Origin: Sphingomonas bacterium
Lineage (GTDB): Bacteria > Pseudomonadota > Alphaproteobacteria > Sphingomonadales > Sphingomonadaceae
NCBI GenBank assembly: GCA_030149245.1
Contig: JASBRX010000050.1
Location: 1-57,842 of the forward strand
Direction of reading: 5' to 3'
Length of the DNA: 57,842 nucleotides
The number at the start of each line of letters is the position of its first letter. Positions within the stretch are counted from its first letter, which is position 1. The notes beneath the pieces are model-generated. The model saw only the letters and a list, made by a program, of their open reading frames with translations. It was not told where the DNA came from and did not search any database. Position numbers and translations under genes: made by a program. Positions 13,629 through 22,494 of the stretch are shown one piece after another.

Positions 13629-13996
13629 GCGGGATCGGCGGAATTGGCGGCGCCGGGGGCGTCGACCGGGTGATGCAGCTGCGCGCCCAGATCCTCGAAC
13701 GCAACGAAGCGCTGCAGCGCGCGACCAGCGGAGCCTCGGTCTCGGGTGCCGCGCCGCTCAGCCAGCCCGCCGGCCCGTCCAGCTTCATCGACACGATGCA
13801 GCAGGCGGTGGCGAACGTGAACGGCGCGCAGAGCCGCGCCAGCGAGCTCTCCGCCGCCTATGAACGCGGCGAAACGGTCGACATCGCCAAGGTGATGCTC
13901 GCCCGCCAGGAAGCGTCGGTCGGGTTCGAAGCGACGCTTCAGGTCCGGAACAAACTCCTGACCGCCTATCGTGACATCATGAGCATGCCGGTCTGA
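13625..13996 (+). CDS. fliE: MS-ring/rod junction protein FliE
   Basis: 123 residues. The C-terminal half carries the FliE pattern: SSFIDTMQQAVANVNGAQSR, then the ERGETVDIAKVMLARQEASVGFEATLQVRNKLLTAY segment (about residues 79-117). FliE joins the MS ring to the rod and is an early export substrate. The N-terminus is Gly-rich and poorly conserved, as usual. Its start overlaps the flbD stop (ATGA) and it is separated from fliF by 2 bases. Confidence 0.93.
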   Translation: MSGIGGIGGAGGVDRVMQLRAQILERNEALQRATSGASVSGAAPLSQPAGPSSFIDTMQQAVANVNGAQSRASELSAAYERGETVDIAKVMLARQEASVGFEATLQVRNKLLTAYRDIMSMPV

Positions 13997-13998
13997 TC

Positions 13999-15648
13999 AT
14001 GAGCAACGCCATCGCCACCACCGACGCCCCCGTCCCCGCCGCCAGCGGCGGCATGGGCAATCCCCTCAAGCAGATGGGCGACATCTTCGCCCAGCCTGCG
14101 GTCAAGCGCAGCCTGCCGCTGATCTTCATGCTCGGCCTGATCGGCGCTGCTGCCCTCGCCTGGATGATGCTGTCGACCCCGCCGCAGCGCGTGCTGTTCG
14201 CCAATCTGCCCGAAAGCGACAAGGCTGCGGTCGCACAGGCGCTCGACGCCGCGAGCATCGCCAATGGCATCGACGGATCGGGATCGATCACCGTTGCCGA
14301 AGATGATTATCACAAGGCGCGGATGCTGCTCGCCGGACAGGACCTGCCCAAGGCGGCACCGGGCGGTTACGCCCTGCTCGACAATATGCCGATGGGCGCG
14401 AGCCGCGCGGTCGAGGGTGAGCGGCTGCGCCAGGCGCGCGAGACCGAACTCGCCCGCTCGATCGGCGCGATCGACACGGTGGCCGAGGCGCGGGTGCATC
14501 TCGCCACCCCCGAAGCCAGCGTGTTCGTGCGCGACAAGGCCGAACCCAGCGCATCGGTGATCGTCAAGCTCCAGCCCGGCCGCACGCTCAGCGACGCGCA
14601 GGTCCGCTCGATCGTCAACCTCGTCGCCTCGTCGGTGCCGGGGATGAAGCCCGATGCGGTGACGATCGTCGACCAGATGGGCGCGCTGCTGAGCAAGACC
14701 GGACAGGAATCGAGCGCCGGCGACGCGCGGATCGACTTGCAGAACCGGGTCGAGGACAAGGTGCGGCAACAGCTCGTCACCCTGCTCACCCCCTTGCTCG
14801 GCGCCGGCAATTTCAGCGCTGAGGTGCAGGCCGAGGTCGATCTGGACGAAAGCCAGGCAACGCGCGAGAGCTATGACAAGGAAGGCACGGTGGTCCGCGC
14901 CGAACAGGGCAACTGGACCGGCGCGCCGCGCGATGGCGCAGGTGCCCCCGGCGGCATTCCCGGCGCGCTGTCCAACGTGCCGCCGCCGCCCAGCACCGTC
15001 GCGACGCCGACCCCCACCGCTCCGGTTCAGCCCGGCCAGCCCGCGACCCCGGTCGCCGCGCCCGGCATGAAGCAGAGCGACAGCTTCACCCGCACCTACA
15101 GCAACGGGCGTGAGGTCTCGGTCACCCGCAACATGCCGGGCAGCATCAAGCGGCTGTCGGTCGCGGTACTGCTGCGCGAGGAGCCGGGCAAACCGCGCGG
15201 CCAGGTCGAGATTCGTCAGATCGACGAACTGGTCAAGGCGACGGTCGGCTACAAGGCTGAGCGCCAGGATCAGGTCACGGTGGTCAGCCGCAAGTTCAGC
15301 ACCAATGCCGCTGCCGAGGCGGAGGGCATTCCCTTCTACGAAACGCCGTGGTTCGCGATGGTCGCGCGCAACGTCACTGCGCTGGTGATCGCGCTGCTCG
15401 TCCTGCTGCTCGGCGTACGCCCGCTCGCCCGCGCGCTGATGCGCCGCCGCGACGATGCGCGTGTGGCCGGTGCGCCGATGGGCGCCGCCGATGGCGTGCA
15501 GCTGCCGACGCCGGTCAGCCCGCAGATGCTTTCCGGGTCCGGCCTGTCACTCGGCGACCGGGTGGGGCTGGTGCGCGATTTCACCCGCGAAAATCCGGCG
15601 CGCGCCGCACTCGCTGTGCGCGACATGATCCGCACGGAGGGCCAGTAA
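13999..15648 (+). CDS. fliF: Flagellar MS-ring protein FliF
   Basis: 549 residues, typical size. The first transmembrane helix (LPLIFMLGLIGAAALAWMML, about 36-55) is followed by the YscJ-like periplasmic region (RVLFANLPESDKAAVAQAL; ETELARSIGAIDTVAEARVH). A Pro/Ala-rich linker spans about residues 310-355, a second TM helix lies near 455-475 (MVARNVTALVIALLVLLLGV), and the C-terminal tail binds FliG. It forms the MS ring in the inner membrane, the base on which the C ring and export gate assemble. Within the flbD-fliEFGHIJ operon, one base before fliG. Confidence 0.97.
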   Translation: MSNAIATTDAPVPAASGGMGNPLKQMGDIFAQPAVKRSLPLIFMLGLIGAAALAWMMLSTPPQRVLFANLPESDKAAVAQALDAASIANGIDGSGSITVAEDDYHKARMLLAGQDLPKAAPGGYALLDNMPMGASRAVEGERLRQARETELARSIGAIDTVAEARVHLATPEASVFVRDKAEPSASVIVKLQPGRTLSDAQVRSIVNLVASSVPGMKPDAVTIVDQMGALLSKTGQESSAGDARIDLQNRVEDKVRQQLVTLLTPLLGAGNFSAEVQAEVDLDESQATRESYDKEGTVVRAEQGNWTGAPRDGAGAPGGIPGALSNVPPPPSTVATPTPTAPVQPGQPATPVAAPGMKQSDSFTRTYSNGREVSVTRNMPGSIKRLSVAVLLREEPGKPRGQVEIRQIDELVKATVGYKAERQDQVTVVSRKFSTNAAAEAEGIPFYETPWFAMVARNVTALVIALLVLLLGVRPLARALMRRRDDARVAGAPMGAADGVQLPTPVSPQMLSGSGLSLGDRVGLVRDFTRENPARAALAVRDMIRTEGQ

Positions 15649-15649
15649 G

Positions 15650-16660
15650 ATGAACGCCCCGCGCCGCTTTACCGGGGTCGAACGCGCCGCCGTGCTGATG
15701 ATGGTGGTCGGCGACGAAGAGGCCGCCGCGATCCTGCAAAAGCTCGATCCGGATGAGGTGCGTCAGCTCGGCGCGGCGATGATGGCCGTGGCCGATGTCA
15801 GCGAATGGGAAATGGCGCAGGTCCTGGACGATTTCACCGGCCGCGCGCAGGAGCGCAGCGCGATCCAGTTCGATCCGCGGCCCAAGCTCGAAACGGTGGT
15901 GACCAAGGCCTTGGGGCCGGAGCGGGCGGGGACCGTGCTCGCCAGCATCCTGCCGCCCGAACCCGCCGAATCGATCAGCGCGCTCGCCTGGATGGACGCG
16001 ACCGAGATTGCCGGGATGCTCGAGGACGAGCATCCGCAGATCGCCGCTGTGCTGCTGGCGCATCTCGATCCCGCCGTCGCGGCACAGGTGCTGGAAATGC
16101 TGCCCGAGGCGAACCAGCCGCAAGTGCTGCGCCGCGTGGCCCGCCTTGGCCCAGTGACTCCGGACGCGATCGCGACGCTGACCCAGGTGCTCGAACGCCA
16201 TGCTGGCCAGCCCAAGCGGGTTGCCGGCGTCCAGATGGGCGGCGCGCGCGAAGCGGCGAAGATCATGTCCTCGGCGCGCAAGATCACCGAGCAGAAGGTG
16301 ATGCCCAAGCTCGCCAAGATCGACCGCGAGATCGCCCGCGCGATCGAGGAGGCGATGTTCGTCTTCGACAATCTGCTTGAGCTCGATGACAAGAATATGG
16401 GGACTTTGCTCCGCAACATCGACAGCGACATACTGGTCCGCAGCCTCAAGGGCGTGGACGAGGCGGCGCGCACGCGCTTCCTGTCGTGCATGTCGAGCCG
16501 CGCGGCCGATACGATCCGCGACGAGCTGGAAGCACGCGGCCCGATGAAGATGGCCGAGGTGCTCGACGCGCAAAAGGCGATGATCGGAATCGCCCGTCAG
16601 CTGGTGAAGGACGGCACGATCACCATGCCGGGCGGCGGCGGGGACGAGGACTATGTCTAA
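15650..16660 (+). CDS. fliG: Flagellar motor switch protein FliG
   Basis: 336 residues, normal length. The N-terminal domain that grips FliF has VERAAVLMMVVGDEEAAAIL. The middle EHPQIAAVLLAHLDPAVAAQ segment carries the conserved EHPQ motif (about 124-127). The C-terminal torque helix contains DDKNMGTLLRNIDSDILVRS and GVDEAARTRFLSCMSSRAA with the charged residues that face MotA. Together with FliM and FliN it forms the cytoplasmic C ring and sets rotation direction. It overlaps fliH by 8 bases. Confidence 0.97.
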   Translation: MNAPRRFTGVERAAVLMMVVGDEEAAAILQKLDPDEVRQLGAAMMAVADVSEWEMAQVLDDFTGRAQERSAIQFDPRPKLETVVTKALGPERAGTVLASILPPEPAESISALAWMDATEIAGMLEDEHPQIAAVLLAHLDPAVAAQVLEMLPEANQPQVLRRVARLGPVTPDAIATLTQVLERHAGQPKRVAGVQMGGAREAAKIMSSARKITEQKVMPKLAKIDREIARAIEEAMFVFDNLLELDDKNMGTLLRNIDSDILVRSLKGVDEAARTRFLSCMSSRAADTIRDELEARGPMKMAEVLDAQKAMIGIARQLVKDGTITMPGGGGDEDYV

Positions 16661-17360
16661 TTTCGTCCCTGGCCTGGCCGCACGCAGCGACGGGATCGCC
16701 GACGCGCTCAAGCGCGCCTTCGCACCGCCCGACGCCTTCGCGGCGCGCGCAATCGCGCCGCGCCCGCCTGCAACGCCGCGCCATTTCGCACCCGAAGCGC
16801 CGGGGCACAAACCTACCGAAGGCTGGGACATGTTCGAGGCGGACAAGGCCGCCGCCGAGCCTGCGCCATTCGTCGATCCGGTCGCGGCTGCGCGGGCAGC
16901 GGGCTATGCCGAGGGGCTGGCCGCTGGTCGCGCCGAGGCCGACGCGGCTACAGCGGCGCAGACGGCGTTGCTGACTCAGGTCAGCGACGCGCTGGCCCGC
17001 GGGGCGCATTTCGACCGCGCGCGCATGGCCGGCCATCTGCGCCAGACCGTGCTGCACCTCGTCACCCGCATGATCGGTGAAGCGGGGGTTGCCCCCGACA
17101 TCCTCGCCGCGCGGATCGAGGCGGCAACCGACCTGCTTGCCGACAGCGCCGAATCCGCGATCCTGCGGCTCCATCCCGACGATGTCGCGCTGGTGCAGGA
17201 TCACCTGCCCAAGACCGTCTTCCCGGTCGGCGACGCCCAGCTCAAGCGCGGCGCCTTCGTCATCGAAAGCGCGTCGACCATTGTCGAGGACGGCCCGGAC
17301 TTGTGGCTCGACCAGCTGGCGCAGGCGATCGACCGCGTGCCGATTCCTCCCGCGATCTGA
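16653..17360 (+). CDS. fliH: Flagellar export stalk regulator FliH
   Basis: 235 residues. The first ~75 residues are Ala/Pro-rich and variable. From about residue 75 the sequence becomes helical (AARAAGYAEGLAAGRAEADA, a GxxxG-type heptad stretch), and the C-terminal half has the FliH/V-ATPase E-subunit-like fold (ILRLHPDDVALVQDHLPK; RGAFVIESASTIVEDG). FliH dimerises and docks the FliI ATPase to the C ring. It overlaps fliG by 8 bases and is followed by fliI after 6. Confidence 0.9.
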   Translation: MSNFVPGLAARSDGIADALKRAFAPPDAFAARAIAPRPPATPRHFAPEAPGHKPTEGWDMFEADKAAAEPAPFVDPVAAARAAGYAEGLAAGRAEADAATAAQTALLTQVSDALARGAHFDRARMAGHLRQTVLHLVTRMIGEAGVAPDILAARIEAATDLLADSAESAILRLHPDDVALVQDHLPKTVFPVGDAQLKRGAFVIESASTIVEDGPDLWLDQLAQAIDRVPIPPAI

Positions 17361-17366
17361 GGGCGC

Positions 17367-18695
17367 ATGTTCAACGATTTCAGCGCCGCCTATCTCGACG
17401 GCCTCGCCTCTGGCGGATTCCGGCCGCAGCCCAAAGTGTCGGGGCGGCTGTCGTCCTATGACGGGCTGCTGATGGAGGCGGTCGGCCTGTCGCTCCCGGT
17501 CGGCACGGTTTGCGCGATCGGCACCGGCGCCCATCGCGTCGAAGCCGAAGTGATCGGCTTTCGCGGGGGCAAGACCCTGCTGATGAACCTGGGCGGTCCC
17601 GCCGCCTTGCTCCCCAATGCCCCCGTGCGCCCGGTCGGCCCCCCCGGCGAGGCAGAGGTCGGCGCGGCGCTGCTCGGCCGCGTCGTCGATGGCGCGGGCA
17701 AGCCGATCGACGGGCTCGGCCCGATCCGGGGCGCAGGCAAGTGGCCGCTTGCCGGCAAGATTCAGTCGCCGCTCGACCGCGGGCGCGTGCTGCAGCCGCT
17801 CGATGTCGGGGTCCGTGCGATCAACGGCCTGCTCACCATTGGTCAGGGCCAGCGCGTCGGCATCATGGCCGGATCGGGCGTCGGCAAATCGGTACTGCTC
17901 GGCATGATGGTCCGCGCGGCAAAGGCCGACGTCATCGTCATCGGCCTGATCGGCGAGCGTTCACGCGAAGTGTCCGACTTTCTCGAAACCAAGGTGGCGG
18001 GCGCGGCACGTGCGCGCTCGGTCGTCGTCGCGGTGCCCGCCAACCACTCCCCGGTCCTGCGCATCCGCGGCGCCTTGCGCGCCACCGCCATCGCCGAAGC
18101 CTTTCGCAACGAGGGCAAGAAGGTGCTGCTGATCATGGATTCGCTCACCCGCGTCGCACATGCCGGGCGAGAGATCGGCCTGGCGCTGGGCGAACCTGCC
18201 AGCGCGCGCGGCTATCCGCCCTCGGCAATCGCGATGCTGCCCAGCCTGATCGAGCGTGCCGGGACCGACGTCCATACGGGCGGGTCGATCACCGCAATCT
18301 ACACCGTGCTCGCCGATGGCGACGACGGCAATGATCCGGTCGTGGACAGCGCCCGATCGATCCTCGACGGCCATATCGTGCTGAGCCGCGCGCTCGCCGA
18401 ACGCGGCGTCTACCCCGCGATCGATCTCGGGCCTTCGGTCAGCCGCGTGATGACCGACATCGCCGACAAGAAGCACGTCGCCGCCGCGCGCGTCTTGCGC
18501 CGCCACCTCGCCACCTATGAGGAAAATCGCGATCTCGTCCTGATGGGCGCCTATCGCGCGGGGGCGGATGCCCAGATCGACGCGGCCATTGCCTGCCACG
18601 ACACCGTGCTCGACTATATCCGCCAACCCTATGACGAGACGGTCAGCCTCGACGACGCGGTAACCGAGCTGGTCGGCGTGTTCGGGGATGGATAA
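17367..18695 (+). CDS. fliI: Flagellum-specific export ATPase FliI
   Basis: 442 residues, standard length. F1-ATPase beta-like. Walker A is GSGVGKS (about residues 168-174), and Walker B is VLLIMDSLTRVAHAGREI. The type III ATPase signature PPSAIAMLPSLIERAG is present, together with DGHIVLSRALAERGVYPAID. It unfolds and delivers export substrates to the FlhA/FlhB gate, regulated by FliH and FliJ. It overlaps fliJ by 8 bases. Confidence 0.97.
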   Translation: MFNDFSAAYLDGLASGGFRPQPKVSGRLSSYDGLLMEAVGLSLPVGTVCAIGTGAHRVEAEVIGFRGGKTLLMNLGGPAALLPNAPVRPVGPPGEAEVGAALLGRVVDGAGKPIDGLGPIRGAGKWPLAGKIQSPLDRGRVLQPLDVGVRAINGLLTIGQGQRVGIMAGSGVGKSVLLGMMVRAAKADVIVIGLIGERSREVSDFLETKVAGAARARSVVVAVPANHSPVLRIRGALRATAIAEAFRNEGKKVLLIMDSLTRVAHAGREIGLALGEPASARGYPPSAIAMLPSLIERAGTDVHTGGSITAIYTVLADGDDGNDPVVDSARSILDGHIVLSRALAERGVYPAIDLGPSVSRVMTDIADKKHVAAARVLRRHLATYEENRDLVLMGAYRAGADAQIDAAIACHDTVLDYIRQPYDETVSLDDAVTELVGVFGDG

Positions 18696-19116
18696 GCACG
18701 CCAAGAAGCTCGGCCGCCTGCATCGCGTCCGCACGCTCCAGCTCGACATGGTCCGCGCGAGCGAGGTCGCAGCGCGCGAGAAGGTCGCCGCCGAACAGGC
18801 GCTGCGCGCCCGCATCGAATCGCTGGCCCAAGGCGTCGCGCCCGCGCCCGCCCCGCTGCCCGGCAGCGCCACCAGTCTGATCGCCGCCGCCCATTATCGC
18901 GAGCGGCTGCACCAGTCCGCTTTTGCCGCCGAACGCCGTGTCGCTGATGCGCAGCGCGGGCTCGACCATGCCCGCAGTGCCACGCAGGAGGCGAAGCGCG
19001 ACCAGAGCGCGATCGAGAAGCTGATCGAACGTGCCGAGGCCAATGCCGCCCGCCGCGCGATGCGCGCGCTGGAGGATATGCCGGCGATCCCGCGAAAACG
19101 GCACGATCCTTGCTGA
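18688..19116 (+). CDS. fliJ: Flagellar export protein FliJ
   Basis: 142 residues, almost entirely alpha-helical with two long charged helices (about 5-50 and 66-130), the antiparallel coiled coil expected for FliJ. FliJ is the central stalk of the FliI hexamer and links it to FlhA. The sequence itself is poorly conserved, so the call relies on position after fliI, size and coiled-coil character. Its last codons contain the sigma54 promoter for fliK (19099-19114). Confidence 0.85.
   Translation: MDKHAKKLGRLHRVRTLQLDMVRASEVAAREKVAAEQALRARIESLAQGVAPAPAPLPGSATSLIAAAHYRERLHQSAFAAERRVADAQRGLDHARSATQEAKRDQSAIEKLIERAEANAARRAMRALEDMPAIPRKRHDPC
19099..19114 (+). promoter_or_regulatory. Sigma54 (-24/-12) promoter of the fliK-flhB operon
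   Basis: CGGCACGATCCTTGCT matches TGGCACG-N4-TTGCT in all but the first base, with the invariant GG and GC correctly spaced. It lies in the last codons of fliJ, about 30 bases before the fliK GTG, with a predicted start near 19125. The enhancer-like palindromes at 19284-19320 lie downstream, within fliK. Confidence 0.75.
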
Positions 19117-19143
19117 TCACCGGGCGAAGGAGTTTCGCCCGAC

Positions 19144-20343
19144 GTGACCGACCTGCTCGCCTCGACTTCGCTCACTGCGTCCCCCGCGGGATTCAAGCCG
19201 CGCGCCACGCCCGCCGCCGTCGCCGGAGGCTTTGACCTCAAGCTTGCGCTCGATTGCGTCATGCCCGGCATTGCGCCGATGACCGGCAAGCCGGTTGCCT
19301 GCACCGGCAAAGATTTGCCGGTCCCCGGCAATGGCGAGGGCGACGTCGAACCGGACCTGGGCGACGCTGACACCGACGCGGATGACGCGCTGCTGGCGTG
19401 GATGCCCGAAGGGCTGGTGCTGCTCCCGCTCGACACGCCGCTGCCTGCACGCGTCGCGGTTGGCATCCCCAGTGCGCATATCGACGGGCCGCTTGCCGAT
19501 CCGGTCGATGTCGCGCCGCTTCCGGTAAAGCTGGCCGACGCCGCTGCACCGACGGTCGATTTGGGCGAGGGCGATCCACCCGCGCCTTCGCTGTCGCCGG
19601 CAAGCCCGGCACCGGCGACACCCATGGTTTCCACCCCGCTTCGCACCCTGCGCGCGGTTCCGGCCCAGGCCGAGCCGGGCGTCGGGGGCGGGGTCGTCGC
19701 GGCGGAGGTGCGGGTCGACCGCGCCACCGCTGCGGCACCCGAGATCGCGATCCGCCCCGCGCCCGTGCCGGTGTCGCCGCCGGTCATGCAGGCCGCACCC
19801 GCCGCACAGGTCTTCGCCGCCGCGCTCGCCGCGCCTTTGGTCGAACCGCTCGACACCGCCACGCCAGCCGATCCGGCGAGCCCGGAAATCCAGCTGCTGC
19901 GTTCTCTCGAAGTCCAGCGCACCACCGTGCAAGCGACCGCACAAGCCGATCAGGCTCCGCTCGACCTCAGCCGCGACGATTGGACCGGCAAGATGATCGA
20001 GCGAATCGCCGCGCTGCGAGAAGGTGTCGAGGCGGCGGACACGCGCATCCGCCTCGCGCCCGAACATCTCGGAACCGTGGACGTCTCGATCCGCCGCGAT
20101 GGCGACCGCATCCAGGTGCATTTCACCGCCGAGAATCCGGCGACCCGCCAGCTGCTCGCCGACGCCGCGCCGCGCCTTGCCGAACTCGCCGAAGCGCGCG
20201 GGCTGAAACTCGGCCAGTCGAGCGTCGATAGTGGCAGCGGTGAACGCGGCCAGCCGCAGCAGCATGCCCATCAATCCACACCCGCCCGCCCGGCATCGGC
20301 GCGCGCGGACACCGGCACCGCGTCCGACGCGCGGGTTGCCTGA
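19144..20343 (+). CDS. fliK: Flagellar hook-length control protein FliK
   Basis: 399 residues. The N-terminal ~270 residues are low-complexity, rich in Ala, Pro, Asp and Val, as in many FliK proteins. The C-terminal Flg_hook domain is recognisable: AADTRIRLAPEHLGTVDVSI followed by RRDGDRIQVHFTAENPATRQLL (about residues 298-335). FliK measures hook length and switches FlhB specificity. The start is GTG at 19144, with GAAGGAG 11 bases upstream in the loop of a small inverted repeat (19122-19140). The 3' end precedes fliL by 22 bases. An enhancer-like palindrome pair lies in its first 180 bases. Confidence 0.85.
   Translation: MTDLLASTSLTASPAGFKPRATPAAVAGGFDLKLALDCVMPGIAPMTGKPVACTGKDLPVPGNGEGDVEPDLGDADTDADDALLAWMPEGLVLLPLDTPLPARVAVGIPSAHIDGPLADPVDVAPLPVKLADAAAPTVDLGEGDPPAPSLSPASPAPATPMVSTPLRTLRAVPAQAEPGVGGGVVAAEVRVDRATAAAPEIAIRPAPVPVSPPVMQAAPAAQVFAAALAAPLVEPLDTATPADPASPEIQLLRSLEVQRTTVQATAQADQAPLDLSRDDWTGKMIERIAALREGVEAADTRIRLAPEHLGTVDVSIRRDGDRIQVHFTAENPATRQLLADAAPRLAELAEARGLKLGQSSVDSGSGERGQPQQHAHQSTPARPASARADTGTASDARVA
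19284..19320. promoter_or_regulatory. FlbD-type enhancer (ftr-like) inside fliK
   Basis: A perfect palindrome CGGCAA-AGAT-TTGCCG at 19305-19320 and an imperfect one, CGGCAA-GCCGG-TTGCC, at 19284-19299. The CGGCAA halves are 21 bp apart. The element lies about 170-205 bp downstream of the fliK sigma54 promoter, within the coding sequence. The core is the same as at 1795 and 4432. Confidence 0.65.
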
Positions 20344-20365
20344 ACCATCCTGAGGGGGAAATCCG

Positions 20366-20977
20366 ATGAGCGACACTGAAACCACTGCCGCGCCCGCGAA
20401 GAAAAAGGGCGGGATGATCAAATGGCTGATGATCGGCACCGGCCTGGTCGTGCTGATCGGCGGCGGGGTCGGGGGCGGACTCTATGCCGCCAATTCCGGG
20501 CTGCTCGGCGGGGGCGCCGCGCAGGGCGAGAGCGCCGATGCCGATGCGCCGCGCCTGGTCCCCAAGAGCGAGGAAGTTCGCGCTTCCGCCGGAAAGGAAG
20601 GCGAGGAGGGCGAAGCGGGTGGCGGCAAGCCCACGCCAAAGGGCGAGGGCGGCGACAAATATGCCTCCAGCTACTATCAGATGGAAAAGGAGTTCACCTC
20701 CAACCTCCGCGACAGCGTCCACTTCGTTCAGGTCGGCATTGCCGTCTCGACCCCCTATGACAATCGCGTCGTCGAGAATTTGAAGACGCATGAACTCGCG
20801 GTCCGTTCGGCGATCCTGCTCGCGCTCGGCGAAACCAATGAGGAAGATGTCTTCACCGCTGACGGCAAAACCCGCCTGCAAAAGCGGCTCGCCGCCGCAA
20901 TTAACGGCACCCTCAAGGAAAAAGAGGGATTTGGCGGGATTGCTAACGTCTATTTTACCAATTTCATCGTTCAGTGA
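20366..20977 (+). CDS. fliL: Flagellar basal-body protein FliL
   Basis: 203 residues. A short cytoplasmic N-terminus ends in basic AKKKGGMIKW, followed by one transmembrane helix (about 20-45) and an acidic/Glu-Gly-rich linker. The C-terminal periplasmic stomatin-like domain has YQMEKEFTSNLRDSVHFVQV and ending VYFTNFIVQ, typical of FliL. FliL surrounds and stabilises stator units. It sits between fliK and fliM and is followed by fliM after 6 bases. Confidence 0.92.
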   Translation: MSDTETTAAPAKKKGGMIKWLMIGTGLVVLIGGGVGGGLYAANSGLLGGGAAQGESADADAPRLVPKSEEVRASAGKEGEEGEAGGGKPTPKGEGGDKYASSYYQMEKEFTSNLRDSVHFVQVGIAVSTPYDNRVVENLKTHELAVRSAILLALGETNEEDVFTADGKTRLQKRLAAAINGTLKEKEGFGGIANVYFTNFIVQ

Positions 20978-20983
20978 ACGGAC

Positions 20984-21946
20984 ATGGTTAACGGCCCTTC
21001 AGAGATGACCCTTCAGGGAACTGCGTCGGATCGCCGCGAGCGTTCGCGCGCCGGCGCCGAACACGCGCCCGCATTGGGGGCCGCCAACCTCAACCCGTTC
21101 GGCGACCTGCACGGCGTGCAGCATCTGACCGCACGCCTCGCCAAGTCGTTGAAGCCCGTGTTCGAACCGCTGCTCGGCGAAGGGCTGCGCGTCTGGGCCG
21201 AGCCGCTGGCGGTACAGCGCCACGCCGATTACCGCGCGGAACGGCCCGCCGGGCTCACCGCGTGGCTGCCGCTGGCGATGTCGCCGGGGCGGGGCCGTGC
21301 CTTCATCCTGATCGACGGCAAGCTCAGCTACGAAATGCTCGATCGCTTCTTCGGCGGCGACGGCGAGGCACCGCAGCCGATGCCGACCGACTTTACCGGG
21401 TCGGCCGAAACCCTGCTGCACCGGGTGGCCGACAGCATCGCGGCGCAGCTGCGCCCGGCCTGGGAGCTGCTCGCCGAGATCGACTTCAGCTTCGCCCCCG
21501 CGCCGACGCCGCTGTCGGTTGCGCCGGAGATCGATGGCGGCGACGCGATGGTCGTCACCCGCATCGGCGTCGCGCAGGGCGGGGCCAAGCCGCACTGGAT
21601 CGACATTCTCTACCCCGTCAGCGCGCTCAAACCCTGGAGCCCGGCGCTCACCGCCAAGGTGATCGGCGGCGAGCCCGAGGTCGAGCCGCACTGGCGCAAT
21701 GCGCTGACCCGCGCCGCGCTCGGCGTGCGCCTGCCGGTGCGCTCGGTACTCGCCGAGCCGGTTGTGCCCGCCGCGACGCTGATGGCGCTCAAGCCCGGCG
21801 ATATCATTCCGATCAGCTTCGGCCCCGATGTGCCGGTGATGGTCGGCCCGCGCCGCATCGGATGCGGCACCGTCGGCACCGCCAATGGCCGCGCCGCCAT
21901 CCGCCTGACCCGTTTCGACACCCCTGAGCTCGAGGACGCACGATGA
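20984..21946 (+). CDS. fliM: Flagellar motor switch protein FliM
   Basis: 320 residues. The middle domain resembles FliM/CheC (GRGRAFILIDGKLSYEMLDRFFGGDGEAP; TLLHRVADSIAAQLRPAW). The C-terminal ~80 residues form the SpoA domain shared with FliN. The N-terminal CheY-P-binding motif (LSQxEIDALL in enteric FliM) is not evident; the first ~35 residues are divergent. It forms the C ring with FliG and FliN. The start overlaps nothing upstream; the stop overlaps fliN by 4 bases (ATGA). Confidence 0.88.
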   Translation: MVNGPSEMTLQGTASDRRERSRAGAEHAPALGAANLNPFGDLHGVQHLTARLAKSLKPVFEPLLGEGLRVWAEPLAVQRHADYRAERPAGLTAWLPLAMSPGRGRAFILIDGKLSYEMLDRFFGGDGEAPQPMPTDFTGSAETLLHRVADSIAAQLRPAWELLAEIDFSFAPAPTPLSVAPEIDGGDAMVVTRIGVAQGGAKPHWIDILYPVSALKPWSPALTAKVIGGEPEVEPHWRNALTRAALGVRLPVRSVLAEPVVPAATLMALKPGDIIPISFGPDVPVMVGPRRIGCGTVGTANGRAAIRLTRFDTPELEDAR

Positions 21947-22233
21947 ACGACATGACCGGCAGCTTCGCCGCCGAGACCGCGGCCGCCGCCAATTTCCACC
22001 TGCTCCAGGATGTCGGGGTCAAGCTGACCGTTGAGATCGGATCGACCACGCTGACGCTGCGCGAACTGCTCGCGCTGGCCGAAACCAGCGTGATCGAGCT
22101 CGACCGCGAGGCCGACGAACTGCTCGACGTGTTCGTTAACGGCACGCTGATCGGCCGGGGCGAAGTGGTCACGGTGGGCGAGAAATTCGGCGTGCGCATG
22201 ACCGAACTGGTCGCGCCCGAAAAGCGGGGCTGA
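21943..22233 (+). CDS. fliN: Flagellar motor switch protein FliN
   Basis: 96 residues. A SpoA/FliN domain with the characteristic core VGVKLTVEIGSTTLTLRELL then EADELLDVFVNGTLIGRGEV (about 20-72). The short length fits FliN rather than the longer FliN/Y type. It forms the lower part of the C ring. Coupled to fliM by an ATGA overlap and followed by fliO after 6 bases. Confidence 0.95.
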   Translation: MNDMTGSFAAETAAAANFHLLQDVGVKLTVEIGSTTLTLRELLALAETSVIELDREADELLDVFVNGTLIGRGEVVTVGEKFGVRMTELVAPEKRG

Positions 22234-22239
22234 CCGACC

Positions 22240-22494
22240 ATGATGTGGTCCTACATCCTTAAGCTGGTCGTGCTGCTGCCGCTGGTCTGCGGCCTGTTGA
22301 TCGGCTGCCTCTACCTCTGGCGCAAGCTCGAGGCGCGGCTGCCCGGCAATCAGGGCGACCGGCTGCTCAAGGTCAAGGAAACGATGATGGTCTCGACCGG
22401 CACGCGCATCGCGGTGCTGGAGGTTGAGGGCAAGCGCCTGCTCGTCTCGGTCAGCCGCAATGGCGTGACCCTGATCGACCGGATCGACGGATGA
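22240..22494 (+). CDS. fliO: Flagellar export protein FliO (short form)
   Basis: 84 residues: one N-terminal transmembrane helix (about 5-27) and a small cytoplasmic beta-rich domain (GDRLLKVKETMMVSTGTRIA; VEGKRLLVSVSRNGVTLID). This matches the FliO pattern, although FliO is weakly conserved. FliO assists assembly of the FliP-FliQ-FliR export gate. The call rests on its position immediately before fliP, with a 4-base overlap (ATGA). Confidence 0.85.
   Translation: MMWSYILKLVVLLPLVCGLLIGCLYLWRKLEARLPGNQGDRLLKVKETMMVSTGTRIAVLEVEGKRLLVSVSRNGVTLIDRIDG

Noticed and set aside
17741..17760. TTGCCGGCAA near the FlbD-like motif inside fliI
   Set aside because: The halves are in the opposite order (TTGCCG then CGGCAA overlapping), without the nGAT centre or a nearby sigma54 promoter.
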